Assembly (NCBI RefSeq): GCF_000010165.1
Contig: NC_012491.1
Location: forward strand, 357,501-421,500
Origin: Brevibacillus brevis NBRC 100599
GTDB taxonomy: Bacteria > Bacillota > Bacilli > Brevibacillales > Brevibacillaceae
Direction of reading: 5' to 3'
DNA: 64,000 nucleotides
Below are positions 27,145 through 36,571 of the stretch, piece by piece. The translations under genes and the position numbers were made by a program. The notes below the pieces were generated by a model. It was not told where the DNA came from. It saw only the letters and a list, made by a program, of their open reading frames with translations, and searched no databases. Position 1 is the first letter of the stretch, and each line of letters starts with the position of its first letter.

Positions 27145-28371
27145 ATGTCCAAAATGAAAGTCCATCAACTTACAAAAGTGTTCGGCAAGCAGCCCGAGCT
27201 GGCCTTGAAGCTGCTGGCGGAAGGACGTACAAAAGAACAAATTTACAAGCAAACCGGCCAGTCCATCGGTGTCAATCAGGTCAGCTTTGAAGTCGAGGAA
27301 GGCGAAATCTTCGTCATCATGGGCCTATCCGGCAGCGGCAAATCAACCTTAATCCGACTGTGTAATCGACTGATTGACCCAACGAGCGGAAGCATCGAGA
27401 TCGATGGGGAAGAGATCGTGGCCATGAAGGCGACAGCTTTGCGCGAGGTGCGGAGGAAGAAGCTCGGGATGGTTTTCCAAAACTTCGCCCTGTTTCCACA
27501 GCGGACGGTACGGGAAAACGTGGAGTTTGGTTTGGAGATTCAACAAGTACCACCAGGGCTCCGACAAGAAAAAGCACGGGAAGCGCTCGCGCTCGTTGGA
27601 TTGACCGAGTGGGAAAATGCGTACCCAGATCAATTGAGCGGAGGTATGCGTCAACGAGTCGGATTGGCGCGGGCGTTGGCTAATAATCCAGATATTCTCT
27701 TGATGGACGAAGCGTTCAGTGCACTGGACCCGCTCATTCGAAAAGATATGCAGGATGAGCTGCTGGAGCTTCAGATGACGATGAAAAAGACGATCCTGTT
27801 CATTACACATGACTTGCATGAGGCGTTGCGACTGGGCGACCGGATTGCCTTTATGAAAGACGGGCAGATCATTCAGATCGGCCGCCCAGAAGAAATCCTG
27901 GCAGACCCAGCGGATGAATTTGTACGGAAGTTCGTGGAGGATGCCGACCTGTCAAGGGTACTCGTTGCTGAAAATGTGATGAAACGGGCAGAAGCAATCA
28001 CCCCTGACAAAGGGGCGCGAGTGGCGCTGCAACTGATGATGGATAACGGCGTGTCCAGCCTGTACGTCGTGGACAAAAAGCGCACACTGCTCGGATTGAT
28101 TACGGCGTATGACGTATCACTCGCGATCAGTACGGGAGATTCGCTGGAGGCAATCATGAAAACCGACCTCCCTACCGTTTCGCCTGACGCACGTCTGCAC
28201 AGCTTGTTCCCGATGATGGCAGACCTGCATGTCCCGATTGCGGTAGTGGGCGAGCAGCAGCGTTTGTTGGGTGTCATCGTAAAAGGAGCGGTGCTAGGCG
28301 GGCTGGTAGGCAAAGTCAATGTACAAGAGCATCAGAGAGCAGAGGTGATGAGTGATGGACGTCGTGCCTAA
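27145..28371 (+). CDS. Glycine betaine/proline-type ABC transporter, ATP-binding protein with CBS domains
   Basis: A 408-aa ATPase of the OpuAA/ProV family. Residues 1-50 carry the family-specific N-terminal helix (LAEGRTKEQIYKQTG), Walker A is GLSGSGKST, signature LSGGMRQRVGLARAL, Walker B ILLMDEAFSALD. Two CBS repeats fill the C-terminus (about 285-400), which in OpuA proteins sense ionic strength or c-di-AMP. ATG 27145 follows GAGGG at 6 nt; longer frames lack a site. Overlaps the permease gene by 17 nt. Control by the upstream riboswitch is expected. Confidence 0.93.
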   Translation: MSKMKVHQLTKVFGKQPELALKLLAEGRTKEQIYKQTGQSIGVNQVSFEVEEGEIFVIMGLSGSGKSTLIRLCNRLIDPTSGSIEIDGEEIVAMKATALREVRRKKLGMVFQNFALFPQRTVRENVEFGLEIQQVPPGLRQEKAREALALVGLTEWENAYPDQLSGGMRQRVGLARALANNPDILLMDEAFSALDPLIRKDMQDELLELQMTMKKTILFITHDLHEALRLGDRIAFMKDGQIIQIGRPEEILADPADEFVRKFVEDADLSRVLVAENVMKRAEAITPDKGARVALQLMMDNGVSSLYVVDKKRTLLGLITAYDVSLAISTGDSLEAIMKTDLPTVSPDARLHSLFPMMADLHVPIAVVGEQQRLLGVIVKGAVLGGLVGKVNVQEHQRAEVMSDGRRA

Positions 28372-29194
28372 GCTACCGATTGGCGGTTGGATGGAAGGGT
28401 TCGTGGAGGTGCTGGGCCAGTACAAAGGGGTATTGTTTGATCCGGTGGCTATCGTCATTTCCACGATGGTGACTTACTGTTCTACGGTTTTGGCAGAGAT
28501 ACCTTCGCTGATTCTCATCTTGCTGCTGGGGGCCGCTGCGTGGGTTTTTGCAGGGAGAGCGTCCATGGTCTTTACGGTTGTTGGACTTTCTCTCATCCAC
28601 AACTTGGGGTACTGGGATGAAACGATGGAGACATTGGGACTCGTCCTCACTGCCACCATGATTTCGATCGCTATCGGGATTCCGGTGGGCATTCTTTGCG
28701 CGAGACACGATACGTTTCGCAATCTGGTTACGCCAATACTGGATTTGATGCAGACGATGCCAGCGTTCGTTTATTTGATTCCCGCCATCTTTTTCTTCGG
28801 TTTGGGCGAGGTGCCGGGAGTTATTGCCTCCGTTATTTTTGCTTTGCCGCCAATCGTGCGTCTTACGAACTTAGGCATTCGTCAGGTCCCAGCGGAAATG
28901 GAGGAAGCGGCGGACGCCTTTGGCGCAACTGGGTGGCAAAAGCTCGTGAAAGTGCAGCTGCCGTATGCGAAATCGACGATCTTGGCGGGCGTCAATCAGT
29001 GCATCATGCTCGCCCTGTCGATGGTGGTCATAGCGGCTATGATCGGGGCGAAAGGCTTGGGTGCAGACGTATATCGCGCCGTATCGCAAGTGGATATAGG
29101 AAGAGGATTCGAGGCGGGGCTATCCATCGTGATCATCGCTATCGTCCTGGATCGGCTTACACAACATGCAGGAAAAAAGGAGAGAAACACATGA
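28355..29194 (+). CDS. Glycine betaine/proline-type ABC transporter, permease
   Basis: A 279-aa OpuAB/ProW-like permease with about 6-7 helices and the coupling segment EMEEAADAFGATGWQKLVKVQLP. ATG 28355 is preferred over GTG 28352, with AGAGGTGAT upstream. The stop overlaps the start of the binding-protein gene (ATGA). The complex imports betaine-like osmolytes. Confidence 0.93.
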   Translation: MDVVPKLPIGGWMEGFVEVLGQYKGVLFDPVAIVISTMVTYCSTVLAEIPSLILILLLGAAAWVFAGRASMVFTVVGLSLIHNLGYWDETMETLGLVLTATMISIAIGIPVGILCARHDTFRNLVTPILDLMQTMPAFVYLIPAIFFFGLGEVPGVIASVIFALPPIVRLTNLGIRQVPAEMEEAADAFGATGWQKLVKVQLPYAKSTILAGVNQCIMLALSMVVIAAMIGAKGLGADVYRAVSQVDIGRGFEAGLSIVIIAIVLDRLTQHAGKKERNT

Positions 29195-30126
29195 TGAACA
29201 AAATAGTTCCAGCTTTCTTGGCAGGGATGATGGGAGCAACAGCTTGGCTCGCAGGCTGCTCCAGTCAAAACACAAACACACAAATACCGACAGCAACGGT
29301 GGTCGGTCCTATTGCTTCTGAGACGTCGGACAACGCTTTAGGAGAAAAGCTCGACTACAAAATCATCGGAATCGACGCAGGAGCAGGCTCGATGGTAAAG
29401 ACTGAGGAAGTCATGAACCTGTATGGCTTGGATAAATGGCAGCTTGTCGAAGGCTCAGATGCAGCGATGACAGCCGCTTTGATCAAGGCGTACGAAGCGA
29501 AGGAACCGATTATTATTACGGGCTGGACGCCGCATTGGATGTTTAAAAAGATGGATTTGAAATACTTGGAAGACCCGAAGAACGGCTTTGGCGGAGCGGA
29601 ACAAATCCATACCATCGTGCGCAAAGGGCTGAAAGAGGATCAGCCTGCTGCCTATCAATTTCTGGATAAGTTCTGGTGGGAGCCAGCTGATATGGAGTCG
29701 GTCATGGTTCAAATGATTGACGGAAAAGATCCGGAAGTGGCCGCTGCGGAATGGGTAAAAAATAACGAAGCCAAAGTGGCGAAATGGGTGGAGGGCATAC
29801 AGCCTGTCCAAAAAGAGAAGCTGACTCTCGCTTATGTAGCATGGGATTCCGAGATTGCCAGCTCGCACGTCGTCGAGCATGTGCTGGAACAGAAGCTGGG
29901 GTATGAAGTCGAGTTGAGTCAGGTGCAGACTGGACCGATGTGGGCAGGTGTGGCAATTGGGGATGTGGATGGAATGGTTGCGGCGTGGCTGCCGTCTACG
30001 GATACGAGCTATTTGAAAAAATTTGGTGGGCAAATCGAGGATTTGGGTCCGAATCTCGACGGAACCAAAATCGGACTCGTGGTTCCTTCGTACATGAACA
30101 TCTCGTCCATTGAGGATTTCCAATAA
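29191..30126 (+). CDS. Glycine betaine-type substrate-binding lipoprotein
   Basis: A 311-aa extracellular binding protein of the OpuAC/ProX family. Signal peptide with lipobox LAGC (Cys about residue 23). Aromatic residues typical of the quaternary-amine cage are visible: GWTPHWMF, KFWWEP, GPMWAG and AAWLPSTD. Start ATG 29191 follows AAAGGAGAG. Third gene of the transporter operon; the sequence fits betaine, choline-derived or proline substrates, but I cannot fix which. Confidence 0.92.
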   Translation: MMNKIVPAFLAGMMGATAWLAGCSSQNTNTQIPTATVVGPIASETSDNALGEKLDYKIIGIDAGAGSMVKTEEVMNLYGLDKWQLVEGSDAAMTAALIKAYEAKEPIIITGWTPHWMFKKMDLKYLEDPKNGFGGAEQIHTIVRKGLKEDQPAAYQFLDKFWWEPADMESVMVQMIDGKDPEVAAAEWVKNNEAKVAKWVEGIQPVQKEKLTLAYVAWDSEIASSHVVEHVLEQKLGYEVELSQVQTGPMWAGVAIGDVDGMVAAWLPSTDTSYLKKFGGQIEDLGPNLDGTKIGLVVPSYMNISSIEDFQ

Positions 30127-30144
30127 GAAAGGAGAGGTGCTGCT

Positions 30145-30555
30145 ATGAAGCATTATTTTGTAATGGGCAGAGGGGAAGCTTTCACTTCTTTTGTCCAGAC
30201 ACTCTGCTGCGACAGTTTGCCTGCATTTTGGGGAAGGAATCCAGGTGCCTTTTCATTGACGGTGGGGTCTGGAGACAAGACGATTCAGCGTTTTTTGCCC
30301 ATCTCATTTGACGAGTGCTACCGCGATCAGGAATCCTTGCTGCTCTACCATTCCGTCTACATTTTTCCAGATGAGTGGGCGGAGGGACGAGACTTCGTTA
30401 CACTGTTCAGGCAACTGGGTTCCTGCCGGATTTTTGTGATGACACAGGAGCATCGGAACGCGATGTTATACAAGGCGCTCGGGGCGAATCACGTCATCGT
30501 GAGTCAGCCCGGGTATAAGGGTTACGGCTGGTTGGCTGAACAGATGAGTGGCTAA
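30145..30555 (+). CDS. Protein of unknown function in the opu operon
   Basis: A 136-aa protein I do not recognise. It starts 18 nt after the binding-protein gene with a good site, AAGGAGAGG, so it is the fourth gene of the operon. No signal peptide or membrane helix. The middle has SFDECYRDQESLLLYHSVYIFP and the C-terminal half an alpha/beta pattern (CRIFVMTQEHRNAML). A terminator follows. A role linked to osmolyte transport is inferred only from position. Confidence 0.7.
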   Translation: MKHYFVMGRGEAFTSFVQTLCCDSLPAFWGRNPGAFSLTVGSGDKTIQRFLPISFDECYRDQESLLLYHSVYIFPDEWAEGRDFVTLFRQLGSCRIFVMTQEHRNAMLYKALGANHVIVSQPGYKGYGWLAEQMSG

Positions 30556-30568
30556 GAGAGGAATAGAA

Positions 30569-30605
30569 AAGGCTCCGCCTGCACATGAGGTGGAGCCTTG
30601 TTTTC
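30569..30605. terminator. Bidirectional intrinsic terminator
   Basis: AAGGCTCCGCCT / AGGTGGAGCCTT, with T-rich sequence on both strands, between convergent genes. Confidence 0.88.
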
Positions 30606-30611
30606 GTAAAA

Positions 30612-30980
30612 TTAGCCCAACATTTTTTCGAGGTCCTTGTCCAATACATAAACCTCGATCCGTTCACCCATCTTCGTGCTGATGTCGCTATGGCTCGATA
30701 GTACCTTACAGCTGGTCAGCTTTTCTACGATTTCTTCTGATTCTTCGCTGTACATTTCACGAAGAACCTCGCGCATTTCTTTGACGATGCGGCGACCTTT
30801 ATCGTGACTGGACAGATGCTTTTCTTCGACGGTGAGAACGCCCTTGAACCTAGCGATGACCATATCACCGACGATGTAGGTCTTCGCTTCCTGCGGACCT
30901 CGTCCAATCAGTTCGCGCTGAAATTTTATGAATGCTTCGCTGATTTCGGCTTCCAGCTTTTTTTTGTTAGAGATGGCCAA
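30612..30980 (-). CDS. DUF2294 / MpsC-like protein
   Basis: A 122-aa small protein resembling PF10057 (DUF2294, now named MpsC). Recognisable segments are RELIGRGPQEAKTYIVGDMVIARFKGVLT and a helical VKEMREVLREMYSEE. MpsC has been linked to a Na+-translocating membrane-potential system in staphylococci, but many homologues are uncharacterised and mpsAB are not here. The start is a TTG at 30980 with GGGAGG 7 nt upstream. Confidence 0.78.
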   Translation of the reverse strand: MAISNKKKLEAEISEAFIKFQRELIGRGPQEAKTYIVGDMVIARFKGVLTVEEKHLSSHDKGRRIVKEMREVLREMYSEESEEIVEKLTSCKVLSSHSDISTKMGERIEVYVLDKDLEKMLG

Positions 30981-31174
30981 ACGCCATACCTCCCATAATT
31001 TATCATTGTGCCTAATATTACTCAGCAGTCTTGGGACTGTCAAACAAATAGGCTGATAATGTGAAAACGCAAGAGAAACGATGAAATATCATGATCGGAT
31101 GAGGCCTGATAGGTTTAAACCGCTTACACGGATAAAGAATGCAAAAATCGTGTGAAAAAGACTGAAATAGGACA

Positions 31175-31203
31175 TTAACATCCGATTATGCCGGACGTAT
31201 AAT
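31175..31203 (+). promoter_or_regulatory. Sigma-A-type promoter of the kdp leader
   Basis: TTAACA-N17-TATAAT, with the -10 at 31198-31203, about 33 nt before the aptamer. Confidence 0.7.
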
Positions 31204-31235
31204 GAGATTCGTAACCAACAATTGCAAAATATGGC

Positions 31236-31362
31236 CAAATCCCGAGGCACTCGGGAACGGAGGACCCAATCAGTAGGGGTTAATCCCACGAATGAATCGT
31301 GGGAGGGATGAGAAACTCTTTCGCCATCCTACCCGTCAGCTAACTTCGTCGGCTAAAGCGAG
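31236..31362 (+). ncRNA. Cyclic-di-AMP riboswitch (ydaO/yuaA type) upstream of kdp
   Basis: A second aptamer with the same blocks: ACGGAGGACCC, TAGGGGTTAATCCC, a stem closing on GGGAGGGAT, ATCCTACCC and GTCAGCTAACTTCGTCGGC. It is closely similar to the copy at 26615. In Firmicutes this riboswitch often controls potassium uptake genes; here it precedes the high-affinity Kdp pump. Confidence 0.94.
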
Positions 31363-31363
31363 G

Positions 31364-31400
31364 GAGGTCTAAAGACCGCCTATTTGAGGAGGCCTTTTTG
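31364..31400 (+). terminator. Riboswitch-controlled terminator
   Basis: AGGTCT ... AGGCCT stem with an inner CCT/AGG and a run of five T. It directly follows the aptamer and is the likely expression platform. Confidence 0.65.
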
Positions 31401-31921
31401 TTATCCGTATGGAACGACAAAGGTTGACTCGAAACGTAATGCAGGTCTTTTCGTTTTGCTCAAAAACGGTCAATGACCGTTGTTACTTACAAGAAAATAG
31501 CTGTTTTTTTGAAAAAGGAAACGGGAGACAAAACGCAAAGAAGGCAACTTCAAGTCGGCTGGGCGTTAGGTAGACCAATGAGTACTTTTTCTCCGAAACA
31601 AAGGATCGTTTTTATTTGCCGCGAAAAGGCGGGCGACTTCTTTCGTCTGTTTATCTTTCGCTCGGTCAAATGTGGCGATCCTTCGGGGGAATCGTAAGCA
31701 TTGGTCTATTTTTTTATCCTAAATGGCAGGCTTTCTTCAAAAAAAGTGTGTTCAAAAAGGTGGCTTTTCGACGTCGCATAAGCCCTCAGGACTACTACGT
31801 GATCAAAAGACAACTTTTTGAACTACCTTTACAAGAAAGCTGGTACAGGGGATAGCGAGAGAGACGACTCGGTCAGACTTCACGGAAACAATTCATACGG
31901 CAAAAAAAGGAGGGACATGGC
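31401..31921 (+). other. Long kdp leader without a clear gene
   Basis: About 520 nt between the riboswitch terminator and the first kdp gene. A hairpin AACGGTCA/TGACCGTT is at about 31466-31483. Open frames here (for example 31616-31855) lack ribosome sites. A 15-nt string GGTCTATTTTTTTAT at 31703-31717 also occurs in the opu leader at 26866-26880. Confidence 0.5.
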
Positions 31922-32029
31922 ATGGACGTGGTTTCCATACTACTCTTGGCGCTTTCATTCGGTGTATTTTTTGCACTCATCAAGTTTTGTGACGCCGTGG
32001 TAAGAGAACAGGGAGGGAAAGAGAAATGA
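31922..32029 (+). CDS. Small membrane peptide upstream of kdpF
   Basis: A 35-aa peptide with one hydrophobic helix (residues 3-22, VVSILLLALSFGVFFALIKF) and a charged tail ending GGKEK. Start ATG 31922 follows the strong site AAAAAGGAGGG with 7-nt spacing, and its stop overlaps the kdpF start (ATGA), so it is very likely translated. Similar unnamed short peptides occur in front of kdpF in other Gram-positives. It could be an accessory subunit of the pump. Confidence 0.75.
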   Translation: MDVVSILLLALSFGVFFALIKFCDAVVREQGGKEK

Positions 32030-32103
32030 TCTGGTTGCTTTTGATTATGGCAGGGCTTGCGATGTACCTGTGCCACGCATTGATTTACCCGGAAAAATAC
32101 TAG
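32026..32103 (+). CDS. kdpF: Potassium-transporting ATPase subunit F
   Basis: A 25-aa single-helix peptide, MIWLLLIMAGLAMYLCHAL plus IYPEKY. Size, hydrophobicity and the (A/V)LI(Y/N)PE-type tail are those of KdpF, which stabilises the KdpABC complex. It overlaps the upstream peptide gene by 4 nt and precedes kdpA. Confidence 0.88.
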   Translation: MIWLLLIMAGLAMYLCHALIYPEKY

Positions 32104-32164
32104 GGGTTACCCGAATCATTCGTTTATTTGGAACCATTTTTTAGAGGGAGTAGGAGGAACTGTC

Positions 32165-33838
32165 GTGGACTTTATACAAATAGCGTTGGTTTTGGTGGTG
32201 CTTTTCGTGCTCGCCATACCGATGGGAAGATATTTGGCACGCTCCTTTTCGCTGGAGACGACCCGATTGGACCGTGTTTTTGGCGGGTTGGAAAAAGCGA
32301 TATACAAGCTGTCTGGCATTCGCGTAGCAGATATGACCTGGAAGCAGTACGCAATGGCTGTGCTGGTCAGCAACATTTCGATGGTAGCGATTGCGTATCT
32401 TTTGCTTCGTTTGCAAGGGATGTTACCTGGAAACCCGAGTGGGATCGCGGCGATGGAGCCGTTGCTTTCTTTTAACACGGCTGTCAGCTTTTTGACGAAT
32501 ACGAATCTTCAGCATTACAGCGGAGAGAGCGGATTGTCGTATCTATCGCAGATGCTGGTCATTATTTACCTGATGTTTACGACCCCAGCGACAGGGATCG
32601 CAGTCGTGATGGCCTTTATGCGCGGGCTGACTGGACAACGCAGCATCGGTAACTACTACGTAGACCTAGTACGTGCTCATACACGTGTGTTGATTCCACT
32701 GGCGATTGTCGTGACATTGCTCTTGGTGTCCCAAGGCGTGCCACAGACGATGGAGCCGACCGCAACAGCGACAACCATTAGCGGAACGGAGCAACAAATC
32801 GCTCGTGGTCCCGTTGCTTCACTCGTATCGATTAAGCATTTAGGAACAAACGGGGGCGGATTCTTCGGGGTAAACTCCTCGCATCCGTTTGAAAACCCGA
32901 CACCGCTAACAAACGTGATCGAAATTTTGTCGATGTTCTTGATCCCAGCGGCACTGCCGTTCGCATTCGGCTTCTTGGCGAAGAGCCGCAAGCAAGGCTG
33001 GGTTATTTTTGGAGCGATGTTCGTGATGTTCCTGGCGTTCCTGATTACGGCCTATGCCAATGAAGGAATCGGCAATCCAGCACTGGAGCGGGCTGGCCTG
33101 TCACAAGAAATGGGCAGCATGGAAGGGAAAGAAGTCCGATTTGGTATCGCACAAAGCGCCTTGTTCACCGCCGTGACAACAGCGGCAACGACAGGAACCG
33201 TGAACAACATGCACGATACATTGACACCACTTGGCGGCTTGGTTCCGCTCGGTGAAATGATGCTCAACTGCGTATTCGGGGGAGATGGCGTCGGAACGAT
33301 TAACATTTTGATGTATGCGATTTTGGCTGTATTCTTGGCGGGCTTGATGGTAGGGCGTACGCCTGAATTCCTCGGCCGCAAGATCGAAGGAAAAGAGATG
33401 AAGCTGATCGCCATCGCGATTCTCGTTCATCCCCTGATTATTTTGGCGCCAACCGCCATTGCATTGGCAACAGAAATGGGATCGTCCGCAGTGTCGAACC
33501 CAGGCTTCCACGGCATTTCACAAGTGCTGTACGAGTACACTTCTTCCGCAGCCAACAACGGTTCCGGTTTTGAAGGATTGGGCGACAACACGCCATTCTG
33601 GAACATTTCTACGGGACTCGTCATGCTGTTCGGCCGATACGTCTCGATTATTACGATGCTGGCGGTAGCAGGCTCCTTGCTCGCAAAAACGCCGGTACCG
33701 GAAACAATGGGTACACTGCGCACAGACAATAGTGTATTCACAGTGATTTTGATTGCCACGGTGGTGATCGTAGGCGCACTGACATTCCTGCCTGTGCTTG
33801 CTCTTGGCCCAATCGCCGAGTGGCTAACAATCCGATGA
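32165..33838 (+). CDS. kdpA: Potassium-transporting ATPase, K+ channel subunit A
   Basis: A 557-aa subunit with about 10 helices. The four selectivity-filter-like segments are visible, including NTAVSFLTNTNLQ, LGTNGGGFFGVNSSHPFENP, TVNNMHDTLTPLGG and NNGSGFEG. GTG 32165 is the start, after GGAGGAACTGTC. KdpA binds and conducts K+ in the high-affinity uptake pump. Confidence 0.97.
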   Translation: MDFIQIALVLVVLFVLAIPMGRYLARSFSLETTRLDRVFGGLEKAIYKLSGIRVADMTWKQYAMAVLVSNISMVAIAYLLLRLQGMLPGNPSGIAAMEPLLSFNTAVSFLTNTNLQHYSGESGLSYLSQMLVIIYLMFTTPATGIAVVMAFMRGLTGQRSIGNYYVDLVRAHTRVLIPLAIVVTLLLVSQGVPQTMEPTATATTISGTEQQIARGPVASLVSIKHLGTNGGGFFGVNSSHPFENPTPLTNVIEILSMFLIPAALPFAFGFLAKSRKQGWVIFGAMFVMFLAFLITAYANEGIGNPALERAGLSQEMGSMEGKEVRFGIAQSALFTAVTTAATTGTVNNMHDTLTPLGGLVPLGEMMLNCVFGGDGVGTINILMYAILAVFLAGLMVGRTPEFLGRKIEGKEMKLIAIAILVHPLIILAPTAIALATEMGSSAVSNPGFHGISQVLYEYTSSAANNGSGFEGLGDNTPFWNISTGLVMLFGRYVSIITMLAVAGSLLAKTPVPETMGTLRTDNSVFTVILIATVVIVGALTFLPVLALGPIAEWLTIR

Positions 33839-33911
33839 TAAGAGGAAGTTTAATAGCTCACTTTGAACTTCGATTTGAAAATGAATACTAGAGGCAAAGG
33901 AGTAATTTTCC

Positions 33912-35951
33912 ATGAGTAGAACGCGCACGGTTGCGCTTCCTAAAGATTTGTATCAACGGGCCTTTGTCGAGTCCTTCAAAAAACTGGACCCGCGTGTGAT
34001 GATGAAAAATCCAGTCATGTTCGTGGTAGAGATCGGGTTCTTCATTACGCTTCTCCTGACGTTTGTGCCGAATTTGTTTGGGGGAGCTTCGGACCCGTTT
34101 TACAACGGCGTCGTCAGCTTGATCCTGTTCGTGACGATTTTGTTCGCGAACTTCGCAGAAGCCTTGGCAGAAGGGCGCGGCAAAGCACAGGCAGAGAGCT
34201 TGAAAAAAACGAAGCAGGACACGCAAGCAAAAAAAGTGGGGAAAGATGGTCGCGTGCAAGTCGTCAGTTCCACAGAACTGCGAAAGGGCGATCTGGTCAT
34301 CGTGGAAGCAGGCGAGCTGATTCCATCCGACGGGGAAATCGTCGAGGGTGTCGCCTCTGTGGACGAATCAGCGATTACAGGTGAATCCGCCCCGGTCATT
34401 AAAGAAGCAGGTGGCGATTTTAGCTCTGTCACGGGAGGCACACGTGTCGTCAGTGACCGCATCCGTGTCCGGGTGACGACTGATCCCGGCGAATCGTTTT
34501 TGGATCGCATGATTTCGTTGGTGGAAGGAGCGAAGAGACAGAAGACTCCGAATGAAATTGCGTTGAATACGCTGTTGGTCAGCTTAACGTTAATTTTCTT
34601 GATCGTTTGCACGACTTTGCTGCCGATAGCCAACTATGTACATGCAGCCATTCCGGTTGCGACACTGATTGCTTTGCTCGTTTGCTTGATTCCAACCACG
34701 ATTGGCGGACTCTTGTCAGCGATTGGGATTGCAGGTATGGACCGGGTCACACAGTTTAACGTCATCGCCATGTCGGGTAAAGCGGTTGAGGCGTCTGGTG
34801 ACATCAACACTATTATTTTGGATAAAACGGGAACGATCACGCATGGTAACCGGATGGCTGCCGAGTTTGTCACCGTAGGCAACACCAAAAGCACGGAATT
34901 GAACCGAGTAGCTGCACAAAGCTCAGTCCATGACGAAACACCGGAAGGACGCTCTGTTGTAGAGCTGGCGAAAAAACAAGGTCTGGCACCTGCTGAACTG
35001 GAATTGCCCGGTTCCGAAGGCGTGGAGTTCCGCGCTGAAACAAGAATGAGCGGGACGAATCTGGCAAACGGGGTCATCATCCGTAAAGGAGCCGTCGACG
35101 CCATCAAGAAATACGTGGCAGAGCAAGGGGGCAACATCCCTGCTGATTTGGATGAAAAAGCAAACCGGATTGCAACGGCGGGCGGCACGCCATTGGCTGT
35201 AGTAGAAGGCAATACGATTCTCGGTTTGATTTACTTGAAGGATACCGTAAAGCCAGGGATGCGCGAACGCTTTGAAGAGCTGCGCCGGATGGGGATTCGT
35301 ACGGTCATGTGTACGGGAGATAACCCGCTGACAGCAGCGACGATTGCCCGCGAAGCTGGTGTAGATGATTTCGTAGCGGAAGCCAAGCCGGAAGACAAGA
35401 TTGCGCTGATCCGCAAAGAACAAGCGGCAGGCAAGCTGGTCGCCATGACAGGTGATGGTACGAATGACGCGCCAGCTCTCGCACAAGCCGATGTTGGTCT
35501 GGCGATGAATACAGGAACGGTAGCGGCGAAGGAAGCAGCGAACATGGTCGACTTGGATTCTGACCCGACCAAAATCATCGAGGTCGTTGCGATTGGCAAG
35601 CAGCTTTTGATGACACGCGGTGCATTGACGACGTTCAGTATCGCCAATGACGTAGCGAAATACTTCGCGATCATTCCTGCGATGTTCATGCTGGCGATCC
35701 CGCAAATGAGTGCACTCAACATTATGGGCTTGGCTACACCGCAAAGTGCGATTTTGTCCGCGTTGATCTTCAATGCGATCATTATTCCGATCCTGATTCC
35801 GTTGGCGATGAAAGGTGTGAAATACACGCCGATGAGCGCGACAAAGCTGCTTAGCCGCAACCTGGTGATCTATGGCTTGGGAGGAATTATCGTTCCGTTC
35901 GTGGGCATCAAGCTGATTGACTTGATTTTGAGTGGATTGAATTTAATTTAA
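33912..35951 (+). CDS. kdpB: Potassium-transporting ATPase, catalytic subunit B
   Basis: A 679-aa P1A-type ATPase. Phosphorylation site D304 in DKTGT, actuator motif ITGES, hinge [17 protein letters not shown]. Hydrolyses ATP to drive K+ uptake through KdpA. Start ATG 33912 follows GCAAAGGAG. Confidence 0.97.
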   Translation: MSRTRTVALPKDLYQRAFVESFKKLDPRVMMKNPVMFVVEIGFFITLLLTFVPNLFGGASDPFYNGVVSLILFVTILFANFAEALAEGRGKAQAESLKKTKQDTQAKKVGKDGRVQVVSSTELRKGDLVIVEAGELIPSDGEIVEGVASVDESAITGESAPVIKEAGGDFSSVTGGTRVVSDRIRVRVTTDPGESFLDRMISLVEGAKRQKTPNEIALNTLLVSLTLIFLIVCTTLLPIANYVHAAIPVATLIALLVCLIPTTIGGLLSAIGIAGMDRVTQFNVIAMSGKAVEASGDINTIILDKTGTITHGNRMAAEFVTVGNTKSTELNRVAAQSSVHDETPEGRSVVELAKKQGLAPAELELPGSEGVEFRAETRMSGTNLANGVIIRKGAVDAIKKYVAEQGGNIPADLDEKANRIATAGGTPLAVVEGNTILGLIYLKDTVKPGMRERFEELRRMGIRTVMCTGDNPLTAATIAREAGVDDFVAEAKPEDKIALIRKEQAAGKLVAMTGDGTNDAPALAQADVGLAMNTGTVAAKEAANMVDLDSDPTKIIEVVAIGKQLLMTRGALTTFSIANDVAKYFAIIPAMFMLAIPQMSALNIMGLATPQSAILSALIFNAIIIPILIPLAMKGVKYTPMSATKLLSRNLVIYGLGGIIVPFVGIKLIDLILSGLNLI

Positions 35952-35986
35952 TTCATATTGAAAAAAGAAAGCTCAGGTGAACCGAT

Positions 35987-36550
35987 ATGATTTTGAAAAA
36001 TTTGCGTCTCAGCCTCGTTTTGCTGCTGATTTGCGGCGTTGCCTACCCGCTGGCGATGACAGGAGTTGCACAGGTTGTCATGCCTGCACAAGCAAGTGGT
36101 AGTCTCATCACCGATGGGAGTGGCAAGGTGGTTGGCTCCGAGCTGATTGGGCAGACCTTCACCGATCCGAAGTACTTCTGGGGCCGCATTTCTTCTATTG
36201 ATAACAATGCGTCAGGCTCTGGCTCGAACAACTACGCGCCATCCAACCCGGCCCTGATCGAACGTACGCAAAAGGATATCGCCGCATTTCTAGCAGCGAA
36301 TCCTGGCGTGAAGCAGGAAGACATCCCGGCTGATTTGCTGACTAACTCCGCTTCCGGTCTGGACCCGCATATCTCTCCAAAGGCTGCCCGAATACAAGTA
36401 GAGCGTGTAGCCAAGGCCCGTAATCTCGAACCGGTACAATTACAGGCTCTGATTGAAGCGAATACAGAGGGAAGAAGCTTGGGTGTATTCGGAGAGCCGC
36501 GTGTCAATGTAGTGAAGCTGAATTTGGCCTTGGACGAATTGAAGAAGTAA
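35987..36550 (+). CDS. kdpC: Potassium-transporting ATPase subunit C
   Basis: A 187-aa subunit with one N-terminal helix (LRLSLVLLLICGVAYPLAMTG) and the conserved ASGSGSNNYAPSNPAL and SASGLDPHISP motifs. It completes the KdpFABC complex. Start ATG 35987. Confidence 0.97.
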   Translation: MILKNLRLSLVLLLICGVAYPLAMTGVAQVVMPAQASGSLITDGSGKVVGSELIGQTFTDPKYFWGRISSIDNNASGSGSNNYAPSNPALIERTQKDIAAFLAANPGVKQEDIPADLLTNSASGLDPHISPKAARIQVERVAKARNLEPVQLQALIEANTEGRSLGVFGEPRVNVVKLNLALDELKK

Positions 36551-36571
36551 AGATAGAAGGAGGGCTGCGAG

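Noticed and set aside
31616..31855. A 79-codon open frame in the kdp leader
   Set aside because: No ribosome site and no recognisable domain; kept as leader RNA.
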